A stretch of 64,000 nucleotides of DNA from Eubacterium sp. 14-2 (GCF_000403845.2 NZ_KE159568.1:1247400-1311399); one strand, 5' to 3'; counted from the first letter of the stretch, positions 16,130 to 26,585 are shown. The notes: generated by a model from the letters alone, not told the origin. A program made the numbers and translations.

Positions 16130-16840
16130 TTGGCTAGACCTGTAAAAAAGACACCAGAACAATGGAAAAAGGAAATACTAGATGCAGCACAGAAACTGTT
16201 TATCTCCAAAGGGTACGAAGAAACTTCGGTTTCTGACATTATGGACATGGTAGGCGGAGCAAAAGGAATGTTTTACCGTTGTTTTCAAAGCAAAGAGGAA
16301 GTAATGTACGCATTAGGCAATCAGATGTTTTTCGAGGACAACCCATTTGAAGCAGTCAATGGGAGGGAGGACTTGAACGGTCTGCAAAAAATCTGGCTGT
16401 TGCTTACACTGAATCAGTCGGACGCTGAACGAAACCAGATAAATATGCAGGCAGTCCCGATTTTGAAAGACCCGCACATTTTAGCGGCGGCAGTTGCAGA
16501 AAACAGGCGTGTATTAACTCCCTTGTGGTTGGAATTGTTGGAAGAGGGAAAAAGGGACGGTTCTATCAAGACGGAATACACAAAGGAGCTTTCCGAGCTT
16601 TTGCCGCTTATCAACTTCTGGCTCATGCCCTCGGTATTCCCTGCAACAGAGGAAGAACTGTATCATAAATATCATTTTGTGAAGGAAGTATTAGCCTATA
16701 TGGGACTGCCACTTTATGATGATGATACGACAACATTTACAGAAAAATTTATCACTGATATTACAGAAACACCCTGCGGGCATACTTCTATGCCAGAAAA
16801 TGCAGGAAAAATCAATGAAAAAGGAGGGAATCAGCCATGA
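16130..16840 (+). CDS. TetR/AcrR family transcriptional regulator
   Basis: A 236-residue regulator starting at TTG with AAGGAGGTG upstream. Residues 1-60 form the TetR helix-turn-helix domain (AAQKLFISKGYEETSVSDIM, then GGAKGMFYRCFQSKEEVM); the rest is the ligand-binding helical domain. The stop overlaps the start of the MFS gene by four bases. With the palindrome across its own promoter it most likely represses itself and the pump until a ligand binds. Ligand unknown. Confidence 0.92.
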   Translation: MARPVKKTPEQWKKEILDAAQKLFISKGYEETSVSDIMDMVGGAKGMFYRCFQSKEEVMYALGNQMFFEDNPFEAVNGREDLNGLQKIWLLLTLNQSDAERNQINMQAVPILKDPHILAAAVAENRRVLTPLWLELLEEGKRDGSIKTEYTKELSELLPLINFWLMPSVFPATEEELYHKYHFVKEVLAYMGLPLYDDDTTTFTEKFITDITETPCGHTSMPENAGKINEKGGNQP

Positions 16841-18090
16841 CAGAAAAATTATTTACCAAAAATTTCACGCTCCTTATTTTAGGGCAGCTAACCTCATTGT
16901 TTGGAAATTTTATATTGAAACTGGCACTGTCCATGTATGTACTGGAAGCAACTGGTTCGGCAGCTATATTTGCAGGGATATTGTCTGCTGCTACAATCCC
17001 GACTATTCTTTTGTCACCGCTTGGTGGCATCTTGGCGGACAGGGCAGACAGACGGAATGTTATGGTGGCGTTAGACGTATTGACTGGCGTATCAGTTTTA
17101 TGTGCGGCGCTATTCATCTCGGAAAACAATGCCATTGCTGTAATCAGTACGTTGCTTATTATTCTTTCTATTTTGGGTGCGTTTGAAACGCCTACTGTTC
17201 AAGCGTGTATTCCCACTATGTTACAAGGTGACAATATTATGAAAGGAAATGCCGTTGTAAATCAAGTGGCATCTTTATCCTATCTGATTGCTCCTATGTT
17301 GGGCGGCGTATTGTATGCCATGCTTGGGCTAAAACCCGTAATGTATGCGAGCGTTGTCTGTTTTTTTATTACTGCCCTGTTTGAATGTTTTATAAAATTG
17401 AGCTATCAGCGTATTCAAAATCAAGGCGGTGTGCTTCAGATTGTTAAGCAGGATTTTTTATCAAGTATGCAGTATATTACAAAAGAACAGACCAGCATAT
17501 CAAAGATGTTGCTCTTAACGGCATTATCAAGGTTTTTTGTGATGGGCATTACCATAGTCGGACTTCCATTTCTTGTGCGGACTGTCCTCGGATTTAATCC
17601 AAAATATTATGGGGCAGCGGAAAGTGCGTTGGCAGTCGCTACAATCTTAGGGAGCATTGCCGCAGGGGTTTTGGCAGAGAAATTGAAAATACATAAATTA
17701 TCTGTCCTGCTTGCAACTCTTGGTATTTTCATTATCCCTGCCGGCATTGTTTTCCTTTTGCCAGTAAATGTTATTATAAAGTATGGAGTTACGGTTGTAT
17801 CATTTTGCGGTATGCAGGCTATTATCAGTATATTTTCTATTTTTGCTGTTTCAATCATACAGCAGAGGACGCCAAATCATTTAATAGGAAAAGTGATGGC
17901 TTATACATCAACGGTTACTTTGTGCGTCCAGCCCATAGGACAAATCGTGTATGGTTTTTTGTTTGACAGATTTTACAGTGCCGTATATTTTGTCTTAATC
18001 CCGACTGGCATCATAGTTTGCATTGTAGGATTATCTGCAATGAGCTTCTTTAAGAACATGGAAAGGGAACAGCAGGAGGTGTCAGCATGA
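16837..18090 (+). CDS. MFS efflux transporter
   Basis: A 417-residue protein with about 12 transmembrane segments and the major facilitator loop motif between segments 2 and 3 (GGILADRADRRN). It resembles MFS_3-type drug exporters such as macrolide efflux proteins. GGAGG lies upstream, inside tetR, and the two genes overlap, so they are co-translated. As the cargo of a mobilizable element under TetR control, export of a toxic small molecule is likely. The exact substrate cannot be told. Confidence 0.88.
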   Translation: MTEKLFTKNFTLLILGQLTSLFGNFILKLALSMYVLEATGSAAIFAGILSAATIPTILLSPLGGILADRADRRNVMVALDVLTGVSVLCAALFISENNAIAVISTLLIILSILGAFETPTVQACIPTMLQGDNIMKGNAVVNQVASLSYLIAPMLGGVLYAMLGLKPVMYASVVCFFITALFECFIKLSYQRIQNQGGVLQIVKQDFLSSMQYITKEQTSISKMLLLTALSRFFVMGITIVGLPFLVRTVLGFNPKYYGAAESALAVATILGSIAAGVLAEKLKIHKLSVLLATLGIFIIPAGIVFLLPVNVIIKYGVTVVSFCGMQAIISIFSIFAVSIIQQRTPNHLIGKVMAYTSTVTLCVQPIGQIVYGFLFDRFYSAVYFVLIPTGIIVCIVGLSAMSFFKNMEREQQEVSA

Positions 18091-18275
18091 AGCAGGAAAA
18101 GTGGCTATTGTGTCCTGTATGCGGAAACAAGACGAGATTGAAATTGCGTGAAGATACGGTACTTGAGAAATTCCCTTTATTTTGCCCAAAATGTAAACAG
18201 GAAACTCTTATAAATGTCCGACAAATGAATATATCTGTTATCAGAGAGCCAGACGCACAGACGCAGAGCCGATGA
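18087..18275 (+). CDS. Cysteine-rich KTR domain protein
   Basis: A 62-residue protein with CPVCGNKTRLKLREDT, FPLFCPKCKQETLINV and the tail IREPDAQTQSR, which is the cysteine-rich KTR pattern (two CxxC pairs and a Lys-Thr-Arg). Such proteins are commonly carried by integrative elements of Firmicutes; function unknown, probably zinc binding. It overlaps the MFS gene by four bases and ends the operon, followed directly by a terminator. Confidence 0.88.
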   Translation: MKQEKWLLCPVCGNKTRLKLREDTVLEKFPLFCPKCKQETLINVRQMNISVIREPDAQTQSR

Positions 18276-18313
18276 ACTTGTGAAATAAAATCACAGTTTG
18301 TTGGCTCTGTTTT
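18255..18313 (+). terminator. Terminator of the TetR-MFS-KTR operon
   Basis: The long hairpin AGAGCCGATGAACTTGTGA with TCACAGTTTGTTGGCTCT (imperfect) is followed by GTTTTT. A diverged copy with the same architecture occurs at 19099-19150 after a KTR gene fragment. Confidence 0.85.
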
Positions 18314-18512
18314 TGCTTATGCAGACAGTCAAGATTTTTCATTTTGCTGCTCTATCTTACAATACATAGAAAGTCAACGATAAGCTGAATACAGACAAGA
18401 CATCCATCGAAATAAGGTAAATGGCAGCAACTGCTAATTGCTTTTTGGCACTTTTCAAGCTCTTTATTTTTCTATAAGGTCATTTTATAATAGAAAAAAG
18501 GAGGAAATTTTT

Positions 18513-18995
18513 ATGAATACAAACATCATTTCAAAATATTTGCAATTACTGCGAAAAAAACATAACTTTACACAAGACGAATTAGCAAAAAGGTTGGATA
18601 TATCCAGACAAGCTGTTTCAAAATGGGAAACGGGAGCAGCTATTCCAGATTTAGAGGTTCTGTTAAAAATATCTAAGCTTTACGGAATTACAATAAATGA
18701 TATTTTAGAGCCGAATATACCGACTAAAAAAATAACTGATTTTGAACAATTATCAAGAGTTCCAGAAAACGAATTAAGAGATATACTGGAACAATATGAT
18801 ATGACATCACTTGTGACAGCTTCAATGGGGGCATCTCCAGAAATAAATAATTTGCTGGAAAAATTATTTCCAGATGTAGATTATAAAATGGAAAGAAACC
18901 GTATTGGCAGAGTTAGAATTGATGAAGTTGAAAGAATACAACAGGAAATAGTCTCTGTCATAAATTTACGAGCTTTAGATAGTGAACTTTTATAA
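18513..18995 (+). CDS. XRE family transcriptional regulator
   Basis: A 160-residue protein with an N-terminal Cro/CI-type helix-turn-helix (residues 8-62: LRKKHNFTQDELAKRLDISR, then QAVSKWETGAAIPDLEVLLK). The C-terminal half is acidic and helical with no recognised domain (ELRDILEQYD, INNLLEKLFPDVDYK). AAAAGGAGG precedes the ATG, and TATAAT lies at 18485-18490. It is unlinked to the efflux operon by the intervening terminator and may regulate element functions. Confidence 0.88.
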   Translation: MNTNIISKYLQLLRKKHNFTQDELAKRLDISRQAVSKWETGAAIPDLEVLLKISKLYGITINDILEPNIPTKKITDFEQLSRVPENELRDILEQYDMTSLVTASMGASPEINNLLEKLFPDVDYKMERNRIGRVRIDEVERIQQEIVSVINLRALDSELL

Positions 18996-19021
18996 AATTA
19001 TAAGTCAAGAAATGAAGTAAT

Positions 19022-19096
19022 ATGCCAAAAGGTAAACGAGCAATCTTGAAAAGCAAGAAATTTGAAATAGAAGTTATTAAAGAGCCAGACACATAG
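19022..19096 (+). pseudogene. KTR protein C-terminal fragment
   Basis: A 24-codon piece ending ILKSKKFEIEVIKEPDT aligns with the C-terminus of cysteine-rich KTR proteins (compare IREPDA in the gene at 18087). It is followed by a copy of the same type of terminator hairpin. No cysteines remain. It marks a second, mostly deleted KTR module. Confidence 0.55.
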
Positions 19097-19098
19097 AT

Positions 19099-19601
19099 GC
19101 AGAGCCGATAAACATGTGAGTTAATATCATAGTCTGTCGGTTCTCTTTCATTTCATAAGGTTTTAAAGCAACCGCCCACCAAATAAAAAAACGGCGTGTG
19201 GTGGGCGATTTTGCTATGCCCAAAAGACTTAACAGACACTCTCCAGACCTGTTTTTGAAGTTTGGAGGTTTTTTATGTTCTTTTTTCGGGCAGTAATCTA
19301 TCTGCTCATGCAACGCAGATTTGACTTATACATAGCATATCGGGGATTGGCAGGAAGCCAGTTAAAAAAATTATCCCCGACCATGCAAGGCTACTTCTCA
19401 CCATGCAACCAGAAGTAGAATCTCAACTCAACAGAATATGTATCTCCTATAACCGTAGAGGTCACAGAACCTTTGCGGTTTTTCTTTTGTCGTTTTTTAT
19501 CGTAATGTGCCGAGGGGGTGTTTCCGCTGTTGGCTGCCGTTCGCCGCCTATCCAATCTGGATTTTAGCATTTTCAAAAATTTCAGATTGGAGGAAAAAAG
19601 A
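19099..19601. other. Intergenic stretch with three hairpins
   Basis: Between the KTR fragment and the sigma-like gene. It holds a diverged AGAGCCGA/TCGGTTCT terminator (19099-19150), a strong CGCCCACCA/TGGTGGGCG hairpin (about 19171-19209), and an intrinsic terminator AACCG..AGGT/ACCT..CGGTT plus TTTCTTTT at about 19453-19497. I see no gene. Confidence 0.6.
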
Positions 19602-20027
19602 ATGGCATACAACAACGGACGGGAGAACAGGAAATGGCTTATCTGGAAAGAAGCCGAGGAAAAAATATTGCGGGAACATGGAATTGATGAAAATACCATT
19701 GAACAAATCCGCACAGACGACAGGGCAGACTTCAATTCTAACAGACGGTTTTACCATTGGACAAGCGACTTTGGCGAATACCTTGAGGGGATGGCAGACA
19801 AAGAACGGCATACAGAGGTAAAGACGGTTGCTGATTTACTGGACGAGATTGAGGACGAAACTCTGTATTGGGCATTGCTTGCGGTGGACAGGCGTACCCT
19901 GCAAATCATCCTGCTGAAAATGCAGGGTTATTCCACAAAGGAAATTGCCCCGCTTGTTGGATTGACAACAGGGGCTATCTATGCAAGGCTAGACCATCTG
20001 CGGAAAAAGCTGCGGAAGATTTTATAA
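19602..20027 (+). CDS. Sigma-70 region 4-like protein of the mobile element
   Basis: A 141-residue protein whose C-terminal third is a sigma region 4 type helix-turn-helix (LLKMQGYSTKEIAPLVGLTT, then GAIYARLDHLRKKLRKIL). The N-terminal part is charged (AEEKILREHGIDENTIEQIR) and lacks sigma region 2. Such short sigma-like proteins are regulators in conjugative and mobilizable elements of Clostridia. TTGGAGG lies upstream of the ATG. It precedes the mobilization genes by about 630 bases. Confidence 0.75.
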   Translation: MAYNNGRENRKWLIWKEAEEKILREHGIDENTIEQIRTDDRADFNSNRRFYHWTSDFGEYLEGMADKERHTEVKTVADLLDEIEDETLYWALLAVDRRTLQIILLKMQGYSTKEIAPLVGLTTGAIYARLDHLRKKLRKIL

Positions 20028-20661
20028 CCAGCTAATATTTTCTGTTTTCTTATGGACTATTGGGTAAGGGATAAAATTCCCCTGCCCAATTTTCAAAATA
20101 GGTGAATAAAATTTCTGTCCACAGGGAATACTAAAAAATTTACCCAAAATCTTGACATGGGTACAGCCACTATGGTATTCTAAAATACCCATGAGGGAAT
20201 TGGAAGATTGAAAATTAAATAGCACATAAATGTAAGAATGAAATGTCAGCCAACGGACAAGACTGACCGCCGCCGAAAGTATGTTGCCCTTTTCGGTTGG
20301 TGTATGGCAGCATGGTTTTGAATCTCAAAGCCGTTACATAGCATTGCGAATCCGAGCAGGAGAAAACACTCCTGTCGTTCGTGGTGCGGTGTAGCGGCTT
20401 TTTCATTTATCCAAAAGTCAAGAGAAATCAAATCCAGAACGGAGGTGCAGGGACATAGGATTTTCTTTTCGGAGGGTAAGACAGGTATGGAAGAATGCTG
20501 TTACAAAGAAAAATGCTCTGCGGCGTTGTCCACAGAGATAGCGAGCATCGGATTGTGTCAGCCACAATCCCAATCCATGCCGCTTGCGGGCATGGACTAA
20601 CTCAGGGGACAGCCCCTGAATACCCCGAAGAAAGGAATTTAAGACTGGAGGATTAAGGAAA
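20028..20661 (+). other. Candidate origin-of-transfer region
   Basis: A 630-base gap directly before mobC and the relaxase is dense in inverted repeats. These are CAGGAG/CTCCTG (20357-20374), GGATTGTG/CACAATCC (20550-20570), CATGCC/GGCATG (20576-20594) and TCAGGGG/CCCCTGA (20602-20619). TTGACA at 20152 with TATTCT 18 bases on, inside an ATGGGTA/TACCCAT inverted pair, may start transcription. Relaxase targets usually lie next to mobC, so oriT is expected here; the nick site cannot be read from sequence. Confidence 0.5.
20487..20600 (+). CDS. Possible 37-residue peptide in the oriT region
   Basis: A frame beginning MEECCYKEKCSAALSTEIAS and ending PLAGMD has GGAGGG about eleven bases upstream. 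It overlaps two of the hairpins in the presumed oriT, which may constrain the sequence for other reasons. No family recognised; it could be chance. Confidence 0.3.
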   Translation: MEECCYKEKCSAALSTEIASIGLCQPQSQSMPLAGMD

Positions 20662-21018
20662 ATGAGCAGAGAAAAATCAGAAAAGGACGCACGGAATGTC
20701 CCGATTACCGTCCGATTGAACGAGGAAGAACATGAAAAATTAAAGCAGTGCGCCGCCGCCTGCGGTCTGTCCGCAGCAGAATTTATGCGCCAGTTATGCA
20801 AGGGAAACTCCCCGCAGCCACAGCCTAAAACCGAGTTTTGGGAACTGTTAAACAAGCTCTATGAAGTGCATGACGCTTTCAAAAAGTGTGTTCCCGACTA
20901 TCCAACCGCCGCCGAAATCTGTAAGGAGATTGAGGATTTTATCTTAGAACTGCAACAAAAAACAACTCTCCCACAACGATTTAACGTAGAAGAATTGACA
21001 GAACAGGGGGCGGTCTGA
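20662..21018 (+). CDS. mobC: Relaxosome accessory protein MobC
   Basis: A 118-residue protein with an N-terminal ribbon-helix-helix motif (VPITVRLNEEEHEKLKQCAA, then CGLSAAEFMRQLC), typical of MobC-type accessory proteins that bind oriT and assist the relaxase. GGAGG lies ten bases upstream. The relaxase gene starts one base after its stop codon, so the pair is cotranscribed. Confidence 0.85.
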   Translation: MSREKSEKDARNVPITVRLNEEEHEKLKQCAAACGLSAAEFMRQLCKGNSPQPQPKTEFWELLNKLYEVHDAFKKCVPDYPTAAEICKEIEDFILELQQKTTLPQRFNVEELTEQGAV

Positions 21019-21019
21019 T

Positions 21020-22384
21020 ATGGCGGTAACAAGCCTATGGCATGTCAAAGGGAGCATAAAAGACGTGATTGACTATATAGAAAACCCAGAAAAGACCGTG
21101 CCGAATCAAGATATGCAGGATTTTTTTGACGTGTTCTTCTATGTGAAAAATCCGTTAAAAACAAATGAGGGCGAGTATGTTTCCGCAATCAACTGTCTGA
21201 AAGAAACAGCATTACAGCAGATGATTTTGACAAAAAAACAGTACCAAAAGACAGGCGGATATATCGCTTGGCACGGCTACCAGAGCTTCAAGCCAGACGA
21301 GGCAACGCCCGAACAGTGCCATGAAATCGGGTTGAAGCTAGCAAGGGAGATGTGGGGCGACAAGTACCAGATAATTGTTGCCACCCACCTTGACAAAGGA
21401 CATCTGCATAATCATTTCTGCTTCAACTCCGTTTCTTATCTGGATGGGAGCAAATATAATTACTCAAAATCGGAGCAGAAACGGTTAAGGGAAGTGTCCG
21501 ACCGCTTATGCCGAGAGTACGGTTTGTCGGTAATCGAAAACCCCAGGAAAGCCCCGTCAAGACCACTGTATCTGGACGAAAAGAACGGCAAGCCGACACG
21601 CTACAACGTCTATCGGGAGGATTTAAAAGAAGCAATCAACGGGAGCAGGGATTTACAGCACATGATGAAATACCTTGCCGACAAGGGATATGAAATTGAT
21701 TTTTCGGGCAGCCATTGGAAAATGAAGCTGCCGCAGTACAGGCATTTCACAAGGTTAGACACGCTTGACGAGCGGCTGACTCCCGATTTCATACGGTCAT
21801 GTTTAGGCGGGACTTCCCGATATGGAAACTACAAAGCAAGGATTTCCTACTCTCCCCATATGCCAGAGCAGTATAAAAACGCATGGAAGCCGCATCAGAA
21901 AACCACGGGAATCTTAGCGTTATATTACTACTGGTGCTATCAGTTAGGGATATTTCCCAAAGGCACGGACTACAAGCCGACAAGCCCGATGATGAAAGAG
22001 GAGCTTCGGAAACTGGATGAGATTACCGCACAGGTACGATATATGTCAAAGCATAATATCTCTACACTCTCCGACTTACACGCCGACAGGGAGAAAAACC
22101 AGACCGAAATGAATAAACTTATCGACTACCGCCAACACTTGCGGAACAAGGTACGCCGTGCTTTACCAGACGAAAAAGAAACACTCCGAGCGGAAAAACA
22201 GGGCGTGACGGAGCGGATAACGGAGCTTAGAAAGCATCTGAAATATGCAGACGGGATTGAGAAACGCTCCGCACACATTGACGACTGCTTAAACCAAATC
22301 CATGATACGATTGAAAATCAGCGGTTAAATCGGCAGAAACAGCCAATTAAAACAGACCGCAGGAGGGAGGAATTATTGCGATGA
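21020..22384 (+). CDS. MOBP-type relaxase / mobilization protein
   Basis: A 454-residue relaxase. The histidine-rich metal site is HLDKGHLHNHFCFNSV (about residues 122-137), with HG in AWHGYQSFKP as an upstream motif. The nucleophilic tyrosine is likely in the first 100 residues (for example VIDYIENP). The C-terminal 130 residues are coiled coil. It nicks oriT and leads the strand into the recipient using helper conjugation machinery. It corresponds by position to tnpZ of Tn4451. It is followed by tnpW with a four-base overlap. Confidence 0.9.
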   Translation: MAVTSLWHVKGSIKDVIDYIENPEKTVPNQDMQDFFDVFFYVKNPLKTNEGEYVSAINCLKETALQQMILTKKQYQKTGGYIAWHGYQSFKPDEATPEQCHEIGLKLAREMWGDKYQIIVATHLDKGHLHNHFCFNSVSYLDGSKYNYSKSEQKRLREVSDRLCREYGLSVIENPRKAPSRPLYLDEKNGKPTRYNVYREDLKEAINGSRDLQHMMKYLADKGYEIDFSGSHWKMKLPQYRHFTRLDTLDERLTPDFIRSCLGGTSRYGNYKARISYSPHMPEQYKNAWKPHQKTTGILALYYYWCYQLGIFPKGTDYKPTSPMMKEELRKLDEITAQVRYMSKHNISTLSDLHADREKNQTEMNKLIDYRQHLRNKVRRALPDEKETLRAEKQGVTERITELRKHLKYADGIEKRSAHIDDCLNQIHDTIENQRLNRQKQPIKTDRRREELLR

Positions 22385-22644
22385 GTGAACCTATTGGCGG
22401 CACGGAAAAAGAAGAATTTTCAGAAGAAACTGCCATCCGTCAGATGATTGATGGGATTACGGACTGCCTTTCATCCATGACAAAAGAAGAACGGTTAGCA
22501 TGGTTTCGCAAATCGCAATATCCTCATCCACTCAATTTTCAAAAAGAGATAGGCGGGACAATTTATACAGTCAATACTCACTTTAATGCAGAATCCAAAG
22601 AAAGCATAAAGGAAAAGGCGGAGCGTATTCTCCAAAAGCCATAA
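22381..22644 (+). CDS. tnpW: Transposon-encoded protein TnpW
   Basis: An 87-residue protein. Residues 55-87 match the short TnpW family (FQKEIGGTIYTVNTHFNAES, then KEKAERIL); the N-terminal half is an added acidic region (TKEERLAWFRKSQYP). GGAGG precedes the start, which overlaps the relaxase stop. Function unknown; it is diagnostic of Tn4451-like elements. Confidence 0.85.
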   Translation: MSEPIGGTEKEEFSEETAIRQMIDGITDCLSSMTKEERLAWFRKSQYPHPLNFQKEIGGTIYTVNTHFNAESKESIKEKAERILQKP

Positions 22645-22699
22645 AGGAAAAGCAGCAGTTGAAATAAGATTAGGACTTTAAAGCGTTGAAGTATCATGG

Positions 22700-24429
<1,730 letters not shown>

Positions 24430-24477
24430 CCATAGGTTATACTATCACACAACACGAGAATAATTATATGTAAAAAT

Positions 24478-24532
24478 AAGACTTTGGGGCATCTTCCTTA
24501 TGGAGCTTGCCCCACTGCTGATAGTCTTTTCT
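24478..24532 (+). terminator. Terminator after the recombinase gene
   Basis: AAGACT and AGTCTT arms enclosing an inner GGGGC/GCCCC stem (24486-24512) are followed by TTCTTA. It separates the recombinase from the downstream toxin gene. Confidence 0.75.
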
Positions 24533-24571
24533 TACCTTGATAATGTTTCGTTGTAAATATATAAATTATGA

Positions 24572-24600
24572 TTGTCTTTGCCCTTGCTCTATGGTAGAAT
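24572..24600 (+). promoter_or_regulatory. Promoter of toxin copy C
   Basis: TTGTCT (24572-24577), 17 bases and TAGAAT (24595-24600) lie about 60 bases before the toxin start, leaving a GC-containing leader with ACAAGGACAACC and GGTGGGCTGACC segments. Confidence 0.65.
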
Positions 24601-24668
24601 ACTCCACAAGGACAACCGTGTTGCAGGGTGGGCTGACCTCTCATTTTTACAGAATGGGGGTGATGCCT

Positions 24669-24758
24669 ATGAAAAATCATTTTGATTTTAAGGATTTAAT
24701 GACCTTTGGTCTTTTCCTTTTGGCATTGCTTACATTCGTTTTTACGTTTTGTAAGTAA
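24669..24758 (+). CDS. Holin-like type I toxin, copy C (29 aa)
   Basis: Encodes MKNHFDFKDLMTFGLFLLAL followed by LTFVFTFCK: a charged N-terminus, a DLM motif and one transmembrane helix, the pattern of the putative holin-like toxin family. A GGGGGTG site eight bases before the ATG at 24669 supports this start over the ATG at 24663. The gene faces the right end of the element, and a convergent antisense RNA overlaps its terminator. Sequence is distant from copies A and B. Confidence 0.8.
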   Translation: MKNHFDFKDLMTFGLFLLALLTFVFTFCK

Positions 24759-24768
24759 CCATACATAG

Positions 24769-24861
24769 AAAAACCACCCCTAAACTTTGACCGAGTACGG
24801 GGTGGATTTTTCTATTTCGCATTTTAGGGCAACCCACCTTGTGGGCGGTTGTTCCTTTTGT
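24769..24861 (-). ncRNA. Type I antitoxin RNA, copy C, with shared terminator
   Basis: On the minus strand TTGAAA (24896-24891), a 17-base spacer and TATATT (24873-24868) predict an RNA of about 93 nt ending at the AAAAACCACCCC/GGGGTGGATTTTT hairpin (24769-24812). That hairpin has U-tracts in both directions and so also terminates the toxin mRNA. The RNA carries an internal CCGCCCACAAGGTGGG hairpin whose CCCAC can pair with GTGGG in the toxin leader. This is inferred from sequence layout. Confidence 0.7.
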
Positions 24862-25011
24862 ATTTCTAATATAACACGCCTTTCCTATTTTTTCAAGAAG
24901 AAAATCTTTTCCATTACAATTCCATATTCATGGAAAAATCATGGAAATATACGTCTTATACACTTTTATTACATTCAAGAAACACTGTATTTATAAGCAT
25001 TTCAAGCCTTT

Positions 25012-26502
25012 TTACTTCTCAAGACTTTTCATCGTCGGGAACAACAGCACATCCCGAATCGCCGGCGAATTCGTCATCATCATCACCATCCGGTCAATCC
25101 CGAACCCGATTCCGCCAGTAGGCGGCATTCCGATATGCAGCGCATTCAGGAAATCCTCATCCGTATGGTTTGCCTCAGCGTCACCGGCGGCCAGAAGAGC
25201 CTCCTGGGCCTCAAAACGTTCCCGCTGGTCAATTGGGTCATTCAGTTCGGAATAGGCATTCGCCATCTCCCATCCGTTCATGAAAAACTCAAAACGTTCC
25301 ACATACTCCGGATTCTCCGGTTTCTTCTTGGTTAAAGGTGAAATTTCAATGGGATGATCCATTACAAAAGTCGGCTGAATCAGATGATCCTCCACATATT
25401 CCTCGAAGAACAGATTCAGAATATCCCCTTTCCTGTGCCTGTCTTCATATTCAATATGATGTTCGTCTGCAAGTTTTTTAGCTTCCTCCGTGGTATGAAT
25501 CTCATTGAAATCCACATTGGCATATTTCTTTACGGCATCCACCATGGTAATCCGCTCAAAGGGCTTTGACAAATCCATCTGATGTTCACCGTAAGTAAGG
25601 ATTTCAGAGCCGGTCACTTCGTTTGCCACATAACGGTAAAGATTTTCGGTTAAGTCCATCATACCATGGTAATCCGTGTATGCCTGATAAAGCTCCATTA
25701 AGGTAAATTCCGGATTATGGCGGGTATCAAGGCCTTCGTTCCGGAATACACGTCCGATTTCATACACCCGCTCCATTCCGCCTACAATCAGTCTCTTTAA
25801 GTAAAGTTCCAGAGAAATGCGCAGTTTCAGGTCTTCATTTAAAGCATTAAAGTGAGTCTCAAAAGGCCTTGCGGCAGCTCCTCCTGCATTGCTTACCAAC
25901 ATGGGGGTCTCCACCTCCATAAAGCCCTGTCCATCCAGAAATTTACGGATACTGCTGAGAACTCTGGAGCGCTTCACAAAGGTGTCCTTTACCTCACTGT
26001 TCATAATCAGATCCACATACCGCTGACGGTAACGGATATCCGTATCTGTCAGGCCGTGAAATTTCTCCGGCAGAATCTGAAGGCTTTTGGAAAGAAGGGT
26101 CACTTCCTGGGCATGCACAGAGATTTCTCCGGTTTTGGTTTTGAAAACCTCTCCTTTGATTCCTAAAATATCGCCTACATCATATTTTTTGAAATCTTTG
26201 TAGCTGTCCTCTCCGATGCTGTCTCTGGCAACATATGCCTGAATATTTCCCTGTAAATCCTGTATGTTGCAGAAGGATGCCTTTCCCATAACGCGTTTGA
26301 ACATCATTCTGCCTGCTATGCTTACCGTCTGCCCTTCCATGGAATCAAAATTATCTTTAATTTCCATGCTGTGGCCGGTAACATCATATTTTGTTATCTG
26401 AAAGGGATCTTTTCCATTTTCCTGCAAATCCTTTAATTTATCGCGGCGAACCTTCAATAACTGATTCAAATCCTGTTCTGCCGGCTGATTGTTCTGCGCC
26501 AT
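25012..26502 (-). CDS. lysS: Lysyl-tRNA synthetase, class II
   Basis: A 496-residue class II enzyme. It has an N-terminal OB-fold anticodon domain (residues 60-170), motif 2 FRNEGLDTRHNPEFT with EIGRVFRNEG, and motif 3 GIGFGIDRMVMM near the end. It charges tRNA-Lys. The ATG at 26502 has GGAGG eight bases upstream; a longer reading would make the binding site part of the coding sequence. greA lies upstream on the same strand, a common Clostridia arrangement. The mobile element ends just beyond its stop codon. Confidence 0.97.
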   Translation of the reverse strand: MAQNNQPAEQDLNQLLKVRRDKLKDLQENGKDPFQITKYDVTGHSMEIKDNFDSMEGQTVSIAGRMMFKRVMGKASFCNIQDLQGNIQAYVARDSIGEDSYKDFKKYDVGDILGIKGEVFKTKTGEISVHAQEVTLLSKSLQILPEKFHGLTDTDIRYRQRYVDLIMNSEVKDTFVKRSRVLSSIRKFLDGQGFMEVETPMLVSNAGGAAARPFETHFNALNEDLKLRISLELYLKRLIVGGMERVYEIGRVFRNEGLDTRHNPEFTLMELYQAYTDYHGMMDLTENLYRYVANEVTGSEILTYGEHQMDLSKPFERITMVDAVKKYANVDFNEIHTTEEAKKLADEHHIEYEDRHRKGDILNLFFEEYVEDHLIQPTFVMDHPIEISPLTKKKPENPEYVERFEFFMNGWEMANAYSELNDPIDQRERFEAQEALLAAGDAEANHTDEDFLNALHIGMPPTGGIGFGIDRMVMMMTNSPAIRDVLLFPTMKSLEK

Positions 26503-26585
26503 TTTCTTTTCCTCCATTCCGGTACTTCACTTCCTGATTTCCGTCTCCCGTTCTTTCAGCGTGCTGCATGTTTCTCCACTCACTA

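Noticed and set aside
24830-25011. lysS 3' end as an attachment site with duplicated core
   Set aside because: The element ends close to the lysS stop, but I could not find a matching copy of that sequence at the left side, so no att core is claimed.
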